Of a DNA stretch of 52,608 nucleotides, positions 35,102 through 46,800 are shown piece after piece. Position numbers and translations under genes: made by a program. Within the stretch, counting starts at the first letter, position 1; the number at the start of each line of letters is the position of its first letter. Source of the stretch: a virus; the IMG/VR virus record IMGVR_UViG_3300020182_000048, positions 1 through 52,608 of that record; one strand, 5' to 3'. The notes under the pieces are model-generated. The model saw nothing but the letters and a program-made list of their open reading frames with translations. It did no database searches and was not told the DNA's origin.

Positions 35102-38100
35102 ATGGCACAAGAAATCAAAAACACATTTCTAAAATCCAAGATGAATAAAGATCTTGATGATAGAATATTGCCTAACGGCGAATATAGAGATGCTCGGAAC
35201 ATATCAGTTGGTAGATCCGAAGATAATGACGTAGGTGCCTTAGAAAACATAATTGGTAACAACTTGGTTACCGGAACGGATATAGGCAATGGATTAACTA
35301 TCATAGGGATTGAGTCCGATGATTCTACTGATAGGTTATTTGTTTTCTTAACCGACTACGAAGATCCTAATATTTCCAGCCCTACTAATGCTCCTTTAGG
35401 CACAAGACATTACATATACTCTTACAACAATTCAACAAAACAATATACAAGATTAGTGCAAGGGGAATTTTTAAATTTCTCAACAACCAATAGAATAGTA
35501 GGCATAAACTTACTTGAAAACCTTTTGTTTTGGACAGACAACAGAAATCAACCTAGAAAGATTAACGTTAACCTAGCTGTAGCATTTGAGCCAGGACAAA
35601 TATCCACAGGAGTGGATTATTACACTCAGGAGCATCAGATATCTGTAGCTAAGTACAATCCGCACGGAGCTATTCATCTTTATAATAGAGTTGACTTGCA
35701 GGCAAACCTGGGGGCAACTACCACTGTATTACAAGTGGACGGGGACAGAAGCGCAGAGCTAATACAATATCTAGGAGCAACAGTCGTTTCTTCTGAAGCG
35801 TTTCCTCCTACTCAAGGAATAGACTATGTTAAAGTCGTAAGCGTAATTTCACCCTCAACGTCAGGACCTACATCTATAATTGTTTCGCCAGCACTAAACG
35901 CTGCACCTACTGAAGGGCAATATTTTTCGCTCATAAAATCAACAATGAGCAATAAAAATGGTGACGATCAATGGCCAGGGGATCCAGACTACTTAGAAGA
36001 TAAGTTTGTTAGGTTTAGCTATAGATTCAAGTTTGATGACAACGAGTACTCCTTAATGGCTCCTTTTACCCAGATAGCCTATATTCCAAAGCAGAATGGT
36101 TATTTTGTTAACGGAGACGAGGACTCTGCTTATAGATCTACCATAGTAGATTTTATGGAGAATCTTGTCCAAAACATCGGGCTAGTGATACCGCTACCGA
36201 CTTCCGCAAGCAGACTGGTGTCTGATTATAAAATTAGTTCATTAGAAATATTATTTAGAGAAAGCGACGGACTGGCTGTAAAAGTTTTAGACAGCGTTTC
36301 CGTAGGTGTTATATCAGGGGCTAGCGGCCTTGACAACCACTACACATACGAGTATCAATCAAGAAAGCCTTACAGAACACTTCCAGAGGCACAAACAGTA
36401 AGAGTTTATGACAAAGTACCTGTGAGAGCCTTAGCTCAAGAAACCTCAGGTAACAGAATTATATATGGTAACTTTAGAGATCAGCATACACCACCTGCAA
36501 ACCTAAACTACAACTGTAGAATATCTACAAAAAGCAATACAGGAGCCTATAACAACTGGATAGAGTATCCTAACCATTCTGTAAAAAGAAATAGAAATTA
36601 TCAAGTAGGATTTGTTTTAGCTGATAAGTTTGGTAGGCAATCGCCTGTTTTACTGTCTTCAGTGGATTTAGGAACAGAAGCTGACGGGGAATTTTATTCT
36701 GGGTCAACAATTTACAGTCCTTATGATTTGTCAGAAAATGACACGGATGTTGAAACTTGGTTTGGTGACGCCATCCAAGTTTTGGTTAATGAACCTATTG
36801 CTTCGCAGATAGACTTAGCCGCGGGAACGCCAGGGCTTTACGCTATAAAACAACAATATGCCCCTAATACGGGTGAAGGATTTGCAATTGCGGCGTGGAA
36901 CGGTACTTTTATAACTAATAGTCAATACACGTTTAGGCAAGACGGACCAAACGGAAGCGCTTACCCAAACAATCAAAACATACCTAGAGTAGGCGATTAC
37001 ATGCGCGGCGCATACACCGACTTTGTTAAGGTAACAGCTATAAGCGGGCCCACTGGACCTTCGCAATACACGGTTACTACTGACGGCCGAGTAAACGATG
37101 TCTACCTTAGAGCCAACAACATACCGAATAGCCAGCCCGATTTAAAATTCACGTACACTATAAATGATTTAGGGTGGTACAGCTACAAGATAGTTGTAAA
37201 GCAAACTGAGCAAGATTATTACAATGTTTATTTACCAGGTATTTTAAATGGGTATCCAGGGCAAAGTATAAACGGGACAGAAAATGGCCCTTTTCCAGGT
37301 AACGAACTTAACTTGACGGCGCATACCGTATTATTTAACGATAATATAAACAAAATACCTAGGGATTTAAAGGAAGTAGGAGAGCAAGACAAACAGTTTA
37401 GAAGCTCTGTAGCACTGTATGGAAGAGTTACCAACCTAATGAATATCACTAGCAGTAATGTAGATCCAGATCCAGGAAACAAACAATACTATGCTAGATT
37501 AGATTACACTGGAAAAAATGCCATAAGACATACAGCTACCACAATAGCAACCGCTTTTGAGCTGGACATGGCCTACGGAGAACTTTCTAAAGGAAGCGGC
37601 TCAGATCAAGGAGGAGAAGATGGCGTTAAGGTTTTTTATCAAATTGATTCTGACCCGTTAATAGCTAGAATATCTACTACAGAAAAGGGTATTGGATGGG
37701 ATGCAGAAAGAACAACTAACCCCGATGGCGGAGCAAATAACTGGAGCTGGAATATGCAACCTTTCTTAGCCGTGTACGAAACTGCTCCGGTAGAATCACT
37801 ATTAGATATATATTGGGAAACAACTTCAGAGGGATTGATAGTGGATTTAAACACCGAAATTGCGTCGAGCAATAATGCCGTAGCCGGATTTGAAAACCTT
37901 ACATGGGAATTCAGAGAAGATGTGATTCCAGATGAAGCTGTTACAGGCTGGTTTAGACCTATTAATAATGAAGGGCAGTCTTTTGTAGACGCACCAACTG
38001 GAGAGCTAGTTTCTGCAACAAACGGTTTGGATGCGGATGTTGACTTTTTTGAGCTTGTAGCGGGTGACGTGGGTAGTTCAGAAGAGGGCGAATTTCAAAT

Positions 38101-39826
38101 ACGATATACTGGGCCTGGGGTTGTTTTTCTTCAAGGAAGCAGCGGTTTAGATGTTTATGCATTTGTAATACGAATGAACGCGGGCGGGATAATTAGCAAC
38201 ATTCCATTAGGAGGAGAGCCTCAAGGCTTTGGAGCTTTAGAAAATGTAGCACCTAGCTTTAATCTTGTTAATGACATAGTAAAAACAAGAAGTGACGCGA
38301 CTCTAATACCTCCAGCAACTTTTGCCGGGTCTGCAAACGGTACAGGCTTAGGCGGGAGCGCAAGAAGTCAGCAATTAGTATACACTTTTTATGCAACCGG
38401 AGGCGGTGAAGTTCCTGACAACTGGACTATGAATCCAATTAATGGCGAAATGACACAAGCTGTTCCAGATGGAGGAGACTTTTTAGGAAACCCTTTTGGC
38501 GTTTATAATATAACCATACGATTAACAGATGCTAACGCGGAGACACCTACTAATACAACTTCTCCATATACTTCGCTTTTCTATGAACAAGAAGTTACTA
38601 TAAAAATAGATTTTCCAAAGGCTAATACAACCGTTTTATCAGACACTTGCTTATTAGCACCTAGTGGCAGCCCTTATCAATATCCTGAAGTAATTTACTC
38701 AGAAGGAGGAAACGGCACTACTGGGGGGTTTGACCCAACTAATAGAATATATTACATTGCCGCAGAAAACAACAGCCTTCAGGATTTTATAACAGACGGA
38801 GTTGATTTCCCTGATGGAGATGATCCCGATAATCAAGTTTTACCTACTTTTAGGATAGGCACAACACCACATTTAGACGGGACTATAGCGGCAACATTTA
38901 ATGCTTATGCTCCCGCCGGAAACCGAGCTCTTTGGTTTAAAGTACCTATCATAGATTATTACTACAGAATAGCAGGAGGAGACCCGGCTTGGATACAAAT
39001 ACCTAGAACTCTTGAGCAAAATAGAATTGGACAAACTATTACATCGCAGAGCACTACGCTTGCATTCCCTATAAAAGACTTGCCGAGACTAAGTGATTCT
39101 AGGGGATTATATAGTAATAGCTTTAGCCCTACTTACATACAGGCAATTAGAGCCTTTGATTATGACGATTTTAATACGCAAGAAGGCATAGAGTACGCTT
39201 TTGTAGTAAGAGACTTTCAACAAGTAAGAGGAGATAATAACCAGCCGGCTGGGCCTGGGGAACCTTTTAACCCCCCGCCATATCAGTTTGATAATCAAAT
39301 TAGAGGCTGGTTTCAGGTTGATGATTTGCATTACCCTTCGTGTGTTCCATGGCAAGGAGAAAATTTAGTTACCGCAAACGGGGGATTTGGCGAATATTTT
39401 AAATATATAAGATCAGTCGGAAATTTTACATCAAATACTTACGCTGATTTAACAGGTTCTTCAGATTTCATATACTCAAGAAATCCTTATGGGGATTATG
39501 TTAAGCAATTTTATACGGATATTACGGGACTAGATATATATAAGCCCGCTGCTGGAGCCCCTTATATAAACACTACCCTTGACACAAGCGTTTTATCGCC
39601 TGTTCCTGCTCAATGGGTAACACTGCTTCAGCCTCCATCACTCCCTAGCAGCGCGGGACAAGCTATTACATTGCAATGGGTTACAGGGTATAGTGCAGAC
39701 ACAGGGCTTAAAATAAACAATCCAGATTTAGTGCTGGGAGTTTCGTCTATACAGACTTCAAATGATATTGATTATGCTCCAAGCAACCCGGATAACAGGG
39801 GTACCGCGAGATACAAAGTAGACTAA
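35102..39826 (+). CDS. Large tail structural protein, 1574 aa
   Basis: The N terminus MAQEIKNTFLKSKMNKDLDD, RILPNGEYRDARNISVGRSE, GALENIIGNN is a recognisable start of large tail or stabilisation proteins of marine podoviruses. The chain is beta-rich with Gly/Asn/Asp turns, e.g. IVGINLLENLLFWTDNRNQP near residue 140 (a beta-propeller-like repeat), and no enzymatic motif. It probably forms the tail nozzle or hub. Next to it is the 513-aa protein with related features. Confidence 0.75.
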   Translation: MAQEIKNTFLKSKMNKDLDDRILPNGEYRDARNISVGRSEDNDVGALENIIGNNLVTGTDIGNGLTIIGIESDDSTDRLFVFLTDYEDPNISSPTNAPLGTRHYIYSYNNSTKQYTRLVQGEFLNFSTTNRIVGINLLENLLFWTDNRNQPRKINVNLAVAFEPGQISTGVDYYTQEHQISVAKYNPHGAIHLYNRVDLQANLGATTTVLQVDGDRSAELIQYLGATVVSSEAFPPTQGIDYVKVVSVISPSTSGPTSIIVSPALNAAPTEGQYFSLIKSTMSNKNGDDQWPGDPDYLEDKFVRFSYRFKFDDNEYSLMAPFTQIAYIPKQNGYFVNGDEDSAYRSTIVDFMENLVQNIGLVIPLPTSASRLVSDYKISSLEILFRESDGLAVKVLDSVSVGVISGASGLDNHYTYEYQSRKPYRTLPEAQTVRVYDKVPVRALAQETSGNRIIYGNFRDQHTPPANLNYNCRISTKSNTGAYNNWIEYPNHSVKRNRNYQVGFVLADKFGRQSPVLLSSVDLGTEADGEFYSGSTIYSPYDLSENDTDVETWFGDAIQVLVNEPIASQIDLAAGTPGLYAIKQQYAPNTGEGFAIAAWNGTFITNSQYTFRQDGPNGSAYPNNQNIPRVGDYMRGAYTDFVKVTAISGPTGPSQYTVTTDGRVNDVYLRANNIPNSQPDLKFTYTINDLGWYSYKIVVKQTEQDYYNVYLPGILNGYPGQSINGTENGPFPGNELNLTAHTVLFNDNINKIPRDLKEVGEQDKQFRSSVALYGRVTNLMNITSSNVDPDPGNKQYYARLDYTGKNAIRHTATTIATAFELDMAYGELSKGSGSDQGGEDGVKVFYQIDSDPLIARISTTEKGIGWDAERTTNPDGGANNWSWNMQPFLAVYETAPVESLLDIYWETTSEGLIVDLNTEIASSNNAVAGFENLTWEFREDVIPDEAVTGWFRPINNEGQSFVDAPTGELVSATNGLDADVDFFELVAGDVGSSEEGEFQIRYTGPGVVFLQGSSGLDVYAFVIRMNAGGIISNIPLGGEPQGFGALENVAPSFNLVNDIVKTRSDATLIPPATFAGSANGTGLGGSARSQQLVYTFYATGGGEVPDNWTMNPINGEMTQAVPDGGDFLGNPFGVYNITIRLTDANAETPTNTTSPYTSLFYEQEVTIKIDFPKANTTVLSDTCLLAPSGSPYQYPEVIYSEGGNGTTGGFDPTNRIYYIAAENNSLQDFITDGVDFPDGDDPDNQVLPTFRIGTTPHLDGTIAATFNAYAPAGNRALWFKVPIIDYYYRIAGGDPAWIQIPRTLEQNRIGQTITSQSTTLAFPIKDLPRLSDSRGLYSNSFSPTYIQAIRAFDYDDFNTQEGIEYAFVVRDFQQVRGDNNQPAGPGEPFNPPPYQFDNQIRGWFQVDDLHYPSCVPWQGENLVTANGGFGEYFKYIRSVGNFTSNTYADLTGSSDFIYSRNPYGDYVKQFYTDITGLDIYKPAAGAPYINTTLDTSVLSPVPAQWVTLLQPPSLPSSAGQAITLQWVTGYSADTGLKINNPDLVLGVSSIQTSNDIDYAPSNPDNRGTARYKVD

Positions 39827-39839
39827 ATAATAAACAATT

Positions 39840-41381
39840 ATGGCAGCAATAATAGAATTAAAATACTTTAATACTTTTTGGTTAAAAAAGCTTAAAGACG
39901 TAACGGATATTGTGCCGGAGTCTAATACAAGTATCACCTATGTTAGTAACGTTGGAAAGACATTTCAAACTGGCGGAGGTTTAAATACAGGAATTGGGGT
40001 AGGCCAGCAAGTTACAATACAAGACGGAGCAAATACTTACCGTAGCTACGTAAGTTTTATAAATAGTGATATAGAATTTGTAGCCGGTGATACCCCTGAT
40101 TTTGTTATAACACCATCGACTTCTATATCTTTTGGCAAGATAATTAATTTTGATCGCATTCCTATAGCTTATACTCCCGGGAATAACGCTACGGATTGGC
40201 TGATAGAGGAGTCTAGGATTAGAGGCGGTTACAACAATGTTTCCGTAGACTTTGGAGTTAAAGCATATCTAGTAGAAGACGAGCCAAAGCAGTCACACAA
40301 GTTTAGCTCCTTAATTCATTCTGGTATATTTAATTCTAGAACGGGAGTTAATCAGACGAATCAATTTTCTGTAGGAGAAGACATAACAAGGACGGTTGAT
40401 CCCGCGAATGGCTCAATACAAAAGTTATATGCGGAAGACACTAACCTAATTATTTTCCAAGAAAATAAAGTGAGCAAGTCTTTAATAGACAAGGACGCAA
40501 TATACTCTGCCGAAGGCAATGCAAGTGTTACTAGTCGTAACTTAGTTATAGGACAGAACGTGGCATTTGCCGGGGAATACGGAATTAGCAAAGACCCTGA
40601 ATCATTTGCTGTAAATGGATACAGAAAGTATTTTACGGACAGAAATCAAAACGTAGTTTGTAGATTATCAATGGACGGAATAACTGTGATATCAGATTAT
40701 GGTATGACCGATTATTTTAGAGATAAGCTATCAACTGCTGCGCCTAATATAATAGGTGGATGGGACGCTCACAATAAACAATACACATTGTCGATGCCCA
40801 AAAGCGAAGACGGCTTTGATACTCTATCGTTTGACGAAAGATCCAAAGGATGGGTTAGCTTTTTTGACTACAAACCAGGCCAAATAATTAGCCTGAACAA
40901 TGAATATTTCACCACGCGCTTAGGTAAGATATATAAACATTACGTTTTTGCTGATAATACAACTACCAGAGGCGTATTTTACGGAGAAACGAAAAACTCT
41001 AGCGTAACCTTTGTGTTTAACGGAGCACCATCTATGGTTAAAAACTTTCAAACAATAAATTACGAGGGAGACACCGGGTGGAAAATGGATAGCTTTAAAA
41101 CGAACACGGACACAACCTTACCTATAACAAGCGCTGTTTTTGTTACTACATTGGAGCAAATGCAAAACTCGTTACTAATAAACAGGTTTAAGCGGAAGGA
41201 AGATAAATACTATGCGGATCTAGTTAACGGTACGCCCTCGCAAAACGGCGAGGTTGTATGGGGTAGCTCGTCATCAGGTGTAAAAGGATTCTTCGGAGAA
41301 GTAGCAATGTCAATAAATAACAGCGGCGCAGGCAAAAAAGAATTATTTGCTGTAAGCACAGGATTTGTACAATCATCATAA
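39840..41381 (+). CDS. Tail structural protein, 513 aa
   Basis: Starts MAAIIELKYFNTFWLKKLKD. The segments FDRIPIAYTPGNNATDWLIE, ESRIRGGYNNVSVDFGVKAY, and LIIFQENKVSKSLIDKDAIY are characteristic of tail hub proteins that accompany the 1574-aa type in marine phages. It is beta-rich, likely virion. Thirteen bases after the preceding stop. Confidence 0.7.
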   Translation: MAAIIELKYFNTFWLKKLKDVTDIVPESNTSITYVSNVGKTFQTGGGLNTGIGVGQQVTIQDGANTYRSYVSFINSDIEFVAGDTPDFVITPSTSISFGKIINFDRIPIAYTPGNNATDWLIEESRIRGGYNNVSVDFGVKAYLVEDEPKQSHKFSSLIHSGIFNSRTGVNQTNQFSVGEDITRTVDPANGSIQKLYAEDTNLIIFQENKVSKSLIDKDAIYSAEGNASVTSRNLVIGQNVAFAGEYGISKDPESFAVNGYRKYFTDRNQNVVCRLSMDGITVISDYGMTDYFRDKLSTAAPNIIGGWDAHNKQYTLSMPKSEDGFDTLSFDERSKGWVSFFDYKPGQIISLNNEYFTTRLGKIYKHYVFADNTTTRGVFYGETKNSSVTFVFNGAPSMVKNFQTINYEGDTGWKMDSFKTNTDTTLPITSAVFVTTLEQMQNSLLINRFKRKEDKYYADLVNGTPSQNGEVVWGSSSSGVKGFFGEVAMSINNSGAGKKELFAVSTGFVQSS

Positions 41382-41393
41382 AAAAATAAATAT

Positions 41394-42176
41394 ATGCCAG
41401 TACCAATATTAGCGGGAGCAGCGATAAGCATCCTCGGAAGTGTAGCGGGTGGTCTCATTGGAGGCAGAAGCGCTAGAAAGCAACAAGAGCAAGCTCAGCA
41501 AGAAAGAGATGCTTTAGATAGACAAATGAGAGCATTTGAGAATAACAGGCAGGCAATTACTAATCCTTATGCTGGCGTTACTTCAAACGCTGACATGATA
41601 GAAGAAATGCGAGGGGAGCTTAATAATCCATTTGCAAACCTAGGAGTTGCTACAAGCGCTGCGGAGATCCAGATGGAACAAACAGATATTGCCTTAGCAA
41701 ATACACTAGATGTGTTACAAGCGACGGGAGCGAGCGCCGGAGGTGCCACAGCGTTGGCTCAAGCAGCTAAGCAAAGCAAGAAAGAAGTTTCGGCTAACAT
41801 AGAGCAACAAGAAGCTGCTAATGAAAAGCTAAGAGCTCAAGGAGAGCAAGCATTACAGGCAAAAGAACTGCAGCTTACCCAAATGGAAATGAGTGAAGAA
41901 GCCAGGGTGCAAAACGCACAAGCTCAAGGAGCCGCCTTTATGTTTGGAGCTCAGGAAACAAGAGATATGGCAACCTTAGACAGACTACAAGGCCAGCAAT
42001 CTCAAGCTAGGCAGGATATGGCTAGTGCTAACATGGCCGGAGCTTCGGCAATGAGCGGTATGATTGGGGGCATAACGTCTACAATTGGTGGGGTGATGCA
42101 ATCAGGGGCCTTTGCAGAAGGAGGGTCATTGAATCCTTATAAGATAAACCCAGTAACAGGAGAGCCTGTTAAATAA
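41394..42176 (+). CDS. Internal virion protein, 260 aa
   Basis: A Gly/Ala-rich hydrophobic N terminus (ILAGAAISILGSVAGGLIGG), then long Gln/Ala/Glu coiled coil (RKQQEQAQQERDALDRQMRA, EQQEAANEKLRAQGEQALQA), then a Gly/Met-rich hydrophobic segment (MSGMIGGITSTIGGVMQSGA). This layout (membrane-active helix, coiled coil) is that of podoviral internal/ejection proteins such as T7 gp14. It is followed by two further internal-type proteins. Confidence 0.68.
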   Translation: MPVPILAGAAISILGSVAGGLIGGRSARKQQEQAQQERDALDRQMRAFENNRQAITNPYAGVTSNADMIEEMRGELNNPFANLGVATSAAEIQMEQTDIALANTLDVLQATGASAGGATALAQAAKQSKKEVSANIEQQEAANEKLRAQGEQALQAKELQLTQMEMSEEARVQNAQAQGAAFMFGAQETRDMATLDRLQGQQSQARQDMASANMAGASAMSGMIGGITSTIGGVMQSGAFAEGGSLNPYKINPVTGEPVK

Positions 42177-42186
42177 AACATAATAC

Positions 42187-43839
42187 ATGAGTTACAGAAA
42201 TCCAGTAATAGTAAAGGACGATTCCGGGTCTGTTCTAGGCCAGGCAATAGCACAAGGCGCAAAAAACATAGCGACAGGAATAGTCGGCATGGAAAAGCAA
42301 AACCAATTAGCGGCGGAAAAGGCTAGAAAAGAAGCAGAAAAAAGAAAGAAGGAAGACGAGATATACAACACGAGTATGGTCAAGCTTTCTAAAGATTACA
42401 ATGCCGATAAACAAAGAGCCGCAAAGCTAACCAAAGACCAGCTAACCGGAATAAAAGATCAGTTTGGTATTAATATGTCTGAAGTTATAGACGAGGGTTA
42501 CAGGCTAGAAAAGGCTTTTTTAGCAAATAGAACTGCGGCTAACCGCGAAGCCATGGAGAAGAACAGTGCGAAAAGAGCAGAGCTAAACGAGTGGATGCTT
42601 AATACAGGAGCCTTAGTCACCAACGCGGAAAAATGGGCAGCCCAAGCTGAATCTGATATAGAAATAAACAATTCCTATCCATCCATTGGGACCAAGGATA
42701 TGAAAGAAGACGGGGAGCTAGACGACGGAACAAACGCTAGGGAGCTTATAAAAGCTTTTCTAAACAAAGACGGGTACTCTTACGATTATGCAGATGGCAA
42801 ACTAAAAATAACCAGAGGTGAGGGTCAAGCAGATTTGTTTTTTAGCGGCACAGATTTAGCAACCGTAACAGCCCTTTTTAAACCAAGAAAAGAAACAGGC
42901 GTTGCGACAGTACAAAAAGGAGCTGAATCGGAGTTCTTATTAGACGGCAAAGTAAGGAACAACATGCTGGCTACCGATGGTACTGCTGAGCCCAACGCTA
43001 ATGGGGATGCTCCTGTTATACCGGCTACAAAGCAAATTATTGACGGCAAAGTGTATTACAGACAAACATTAAATACTACTAAAGTACAAGGAGTAGTGGA
43101 TTCTCAGGTGCGTATGATGGGAGATATGATTGGCGAAATGGGTACAGACGAAAAACGACGGTACCTTAAGGACTTTGATATATCTATGGATGACTGGAGC
43201 CGGCTAAAACAAGAAGGGCAAACTCCTGAGGAGCTTAAAGCAGCCCAAAGCGCATTGCTTGAAAAAAAGATAGAGGATGTTGCATTGCAGGCTATTAATG
43301 TAAAAAAAGAAGGAGATAACTATTATTATGACAAGCTTCACGGTAATGTGCCAAAACCAAGCCAAGGCAACGGAGTCGATCCAACACTTACTGGAAACGA
43401 TTATTATACCCAAGCCAATACTAACATAAGCACAGGGCTAACCCCTTACGCTGCTGAAACACCTACCTCAGACGGATATAAAGAAAGTGTTACTAATCAG
43501 CTAAACAAGTTGTTTAAATTTGACCAAGCCGGCAAAGGAAATTTTATGCAATATTACTTAGGGGGCAATAGCGATAAGTCACCAAGAGACTTTAGAGATT
43601 TAAAGTTTTTATACAGAAATAATAAGCTAGTATTGGAATCTAAAACAGGATCCGAAGCGGACCCGGACGGCTACGGCGCAGACAAAAAAGCTAAAGATAC
43701 CCCGATTACGAGCGCAATGAGACTCGTTAGCTTAATAAACGATCAAAACAAAACATCAATGTCTTATGAGCAAAAAGCAAAGCTCGCAAAATTAATTGAA
43801 GAAAAGCTAGGATCTAACTTTCTTACTGGGAAACTTTAA
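42187..43839 (+). CDS. Internal virion-type protein, 550 aa
   Basis: Starts MSYRNPVIVKDDSGSVLGQA, with a highly charged helix (EKARKEAEKRKKEDEIYNTS) and long amphipathic regions; no catalytic motif. Its place between the 260-aa and the giant protein is that of the T7 gp15 slot. The protein probably leaves the virion with DNA during infection. Confidence 0.62.
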   Translation: MSYRNPVIVKDDSGSVLGQAIAQGAKNIATGIVGMEKQNQLAAEKARKEAEKRKKEDEIYNTSMVKLSKDYNADKQRAAKLTKDQLTGIKDQFGINMSEVIDEGYRLEKAFLANRTAANREAMEKNSAKRAELNEWMLNTGALVTNAEKWAAQAESDIEINNSYPSIGTKDMKEDGELDDGTNARELIKAFLNKDGYSYDYADGKLKITRGEGQADLFFSGTDLATVTALFKPRKETGVATVQKGAESEFLLDGKVRNNMLATDGTAEPNANGDAPVIPATKQIIDGKVYYRQTLNTTKVQGVVDSQVRMMGDMIGEMGTDEKRRYLKDFDISMDDWSRLKQEGQTPEELKAAQSALLEKKIEDVALQAINVKKEGDNYYYDKLHGNVPKPSQGNGVDPTLTGNDYYTQANTNISTGLTPYAAETPTSDGYKESVTNQLNKLFKFDQAGKGNFMQYYLGGNSDKSPRDFRDLKFLYRNNKLVLESKTGSEADPDGYGADKKAKDTPITSAMRLVSLINDQNKTSMSYEQKAKLAKLIEEKLGSNFLTGKL

Positions 43840-43868
43840 AATTAAAAACAAATACAAAAAATCATATC

Positions 43869-46800
43869 ATGCCAAGATTTACATACCTAATAAACGACAC
43901 TAAAGAAGTATTTGAGGATTACGATAGCTTAATTGCGCGCTTAAAGAAAGCGGATGAAATGGGTTGGTCAGTTAAAGAATTAACGGAAGGCGAAGACGAA
44001 GAAGTTGAAGACAGCACTGATGTTAGCCGTGCTCCCGCAGAGGAATCCATGATTGAAAAAATTGATTCTCCAAATTTTGGGGAAGACCTTGCGACGAGTG
44101 CAAGCGAAGGGTCGGATGTGTTTGCACAACCAGAATTGGAATCCAGCTCGGAAGATACTTCTTTGGATTTACCCGCTGTAACCATAGATGATATAGAATC
44201 TGAGGCGGAAAAAAATGAGGTAATAAATTTGGAAGCTTTACAAGGGCTGCTAGGGGGAGACGAAGATAGAGTCAAGGAAGCTATGCAAGCTATAGCTAGA
44301 ACTCCTAACATGAGCTTAAATATTACTGACTATAACCAGAAGGAAAAAACGAGCAGTAGAAATGCAACTCTTTCTTATACTAACCCTGATACAGGAGACA
44401 TAGATGAGACTTTTGATCTAAGAATACAGGGAAGAGATTTAAGTAAGACAGAAATGTCAGAAAAAGCAAAAGAGCTCAGAAAGTTCTTAAACAGATATGC
44501 TGACTCAAATGCTTTAACAGCAATGGGTGATCAAGCGGAGACTATGCTAGGTAGTGCTAACTTAAACCCCACAGAGCAAGAAATAACGGAGGCGTTACCC
44601 CCTAAGGAATCGATGTTTGAGCCACAAACAAAACAGCGCTTCACTCAAAAAAACAAGTATTCATCAACGGGAGAAATAGAGGAATTTGATGTGTACCCCT
44701 ATGACGCCGAGCTAGAGGCAAAGCGGAACCAGCTAATAAGTGAGGGCTCCGACTTGGGTGTTGATGAGTTAATCGCAAAAAGCAAGGATATGGTCTATGC
44801 AGACCTAAAAGAAGCTAAACGCCAGGAGCTACTTACGCAAAAAACGGAACAGTATCTTTCGGATAACATTGATAAAAGAAGCGTTGCTACCTTAGGCGGT
44901 GCTGTAGCGAAAACAAAAAAGTTTAAAGCATGGGCAGCAAAAGAGGCTGTAGTTATAGCTAACACAAATAGCTCAGTTGCAAAAACAAAAAACCTAGCAT
45001 TAGCTTCACGATATGCCGAAGGAACCGTACAGGCTGCGGAATTAAAAATTAACGGACAAACCGTAATGCTCGGGGATTTAAGTGACGGTTCTCCAGTTTT
45101 AACCTACGAAACAGGCGTTCAAATAACACAGCAACAAAAAGATATCTTAGATAGCGAGCAGGTTGAATTAAATGCTTCTCTTGAAGCGTTTGCTCCGCTA
45201 ATGCAAGACCTTAATGAAACAGGTAAGAAGCTAGGAGACATGGACGCGCAGCTAAAGGCAGCTGGATTGAACTTTAGTATACTAGACAAATCGGCGAGCA
45301 CCTTGGTTACTGGATTAGGTAGCATAGGAGTGAGTTTAGGCATGTTTGGTATCAAGACAATAAACCTAATGAATTACGGGTCAGAAGTTTTAACCGGGCA
45401 AGTAGGTGCTGAAAATAGATTTCTTAGAACAGAGGAGGCCCTGGACGAATGGGGATCACAATATTCTGAATTTAAAGAAGATATCAGGGGCCAATACGTA
45501 AGAGATCTTAGTGTTGGTGAAGGATTTTCTAGCGGCAAAAACTTTGCTAAATTTGTAGCGCAAGAAATAGCTACGCAAGCGCCCGTACTCATTGCCATGG
45601 CCGCATCAGGAGGCACGTTAGCACCTTACATTGTAGGAGCCTGGACAGCTGGTGAAAAAATGATGGATATAGCATACGAGAATTCCTTAATGACGTCTAG
45701 CGAAAGAACAGGTGCTTTTGAGGCTTATGCAAAAGCAATCGGTGTTGGCTTAGCCAATGGAGTGTTTACCGGTTTGACAACAAACCCTATACTTCAGAAT
45801 GGTATGAAGATGTTTAAGGGTAACACGAAAAAAGATTTCTTATTAAATTTAAACGATTACTGGAAGTTAAACTGGAAAAGGAATCTTGTTTATGATAATG
45901 CCTTAGAACTTTCAGGTGAATTAGCCACTAACGTTGTGGAGAACGCTATAGACGGTAGACCTATATTTGAAAATGCGGATCATGTTGCAGTAAGCAGCCT
46001 AGGATTCTCATTTGCTTTTTCCGGCTTGCCATTCTTGCAAGGAGCAGGTATACGTGCATTATCTCCTCGTAAAACTACAATAGACTTAGATAATCGCCAG
46101 AAGAAAATATTTGATCTAGAGGCAGCTTATGCGGCTGTAGACAAGAGAACAGTTGCTGGCAAGGAAATAAGAACACAGCTAGAGGCCTTGAAGGTTGTGC
46201 AGGGTAGAGAAATAGCTAAAGCAGAGCAAAAAGCTCAAAACGGCATATCTATATTAGGGGCACGAGGGGTTCAAGCGACCACAAAAACAATAAACGAAGC
46301 TAAAGAAAAAGCGTCAAACATTGTTAATGATCCTACGCTTACCTACAAGCAAAAAGAGGCTGCACTAGAAAAAATACAGAATGACTTTATAGTTGCGAAA
46401 AGCACTCAAGAAGCCTACCTATCTAGCGCGTTTAGAGACGAATTTATTTTGCTAGAAGCTACAGACCCAGATGGTTATCAAGGCTACATGGATCAAGCTA
46501 TGAATGAGCTAAATGCTTATGTTGTAACCGATCAGGTTAAGCAAAAAGCTTCAGACTTATACAACGCTAAACTAATAAGAGACAAATTTGCCGTTAACGG
46601 GAAGAAGGTTAACTCTAGAGCCATGTTGTTTGAAACTACAAAAGAAGCTATAGCGGAAGTAGAGAAGATGGCAAAGGCTGGTGAAATCACACCCGAGGAA
46701 AAAGCAGATATAATTGCAAACCTAAAGAAAGGAGCCGGAGGTGTTAACATCAAGATAGGTAAGACCGACAAAAACGGTGAGTTCACCTACTCTTTAGATG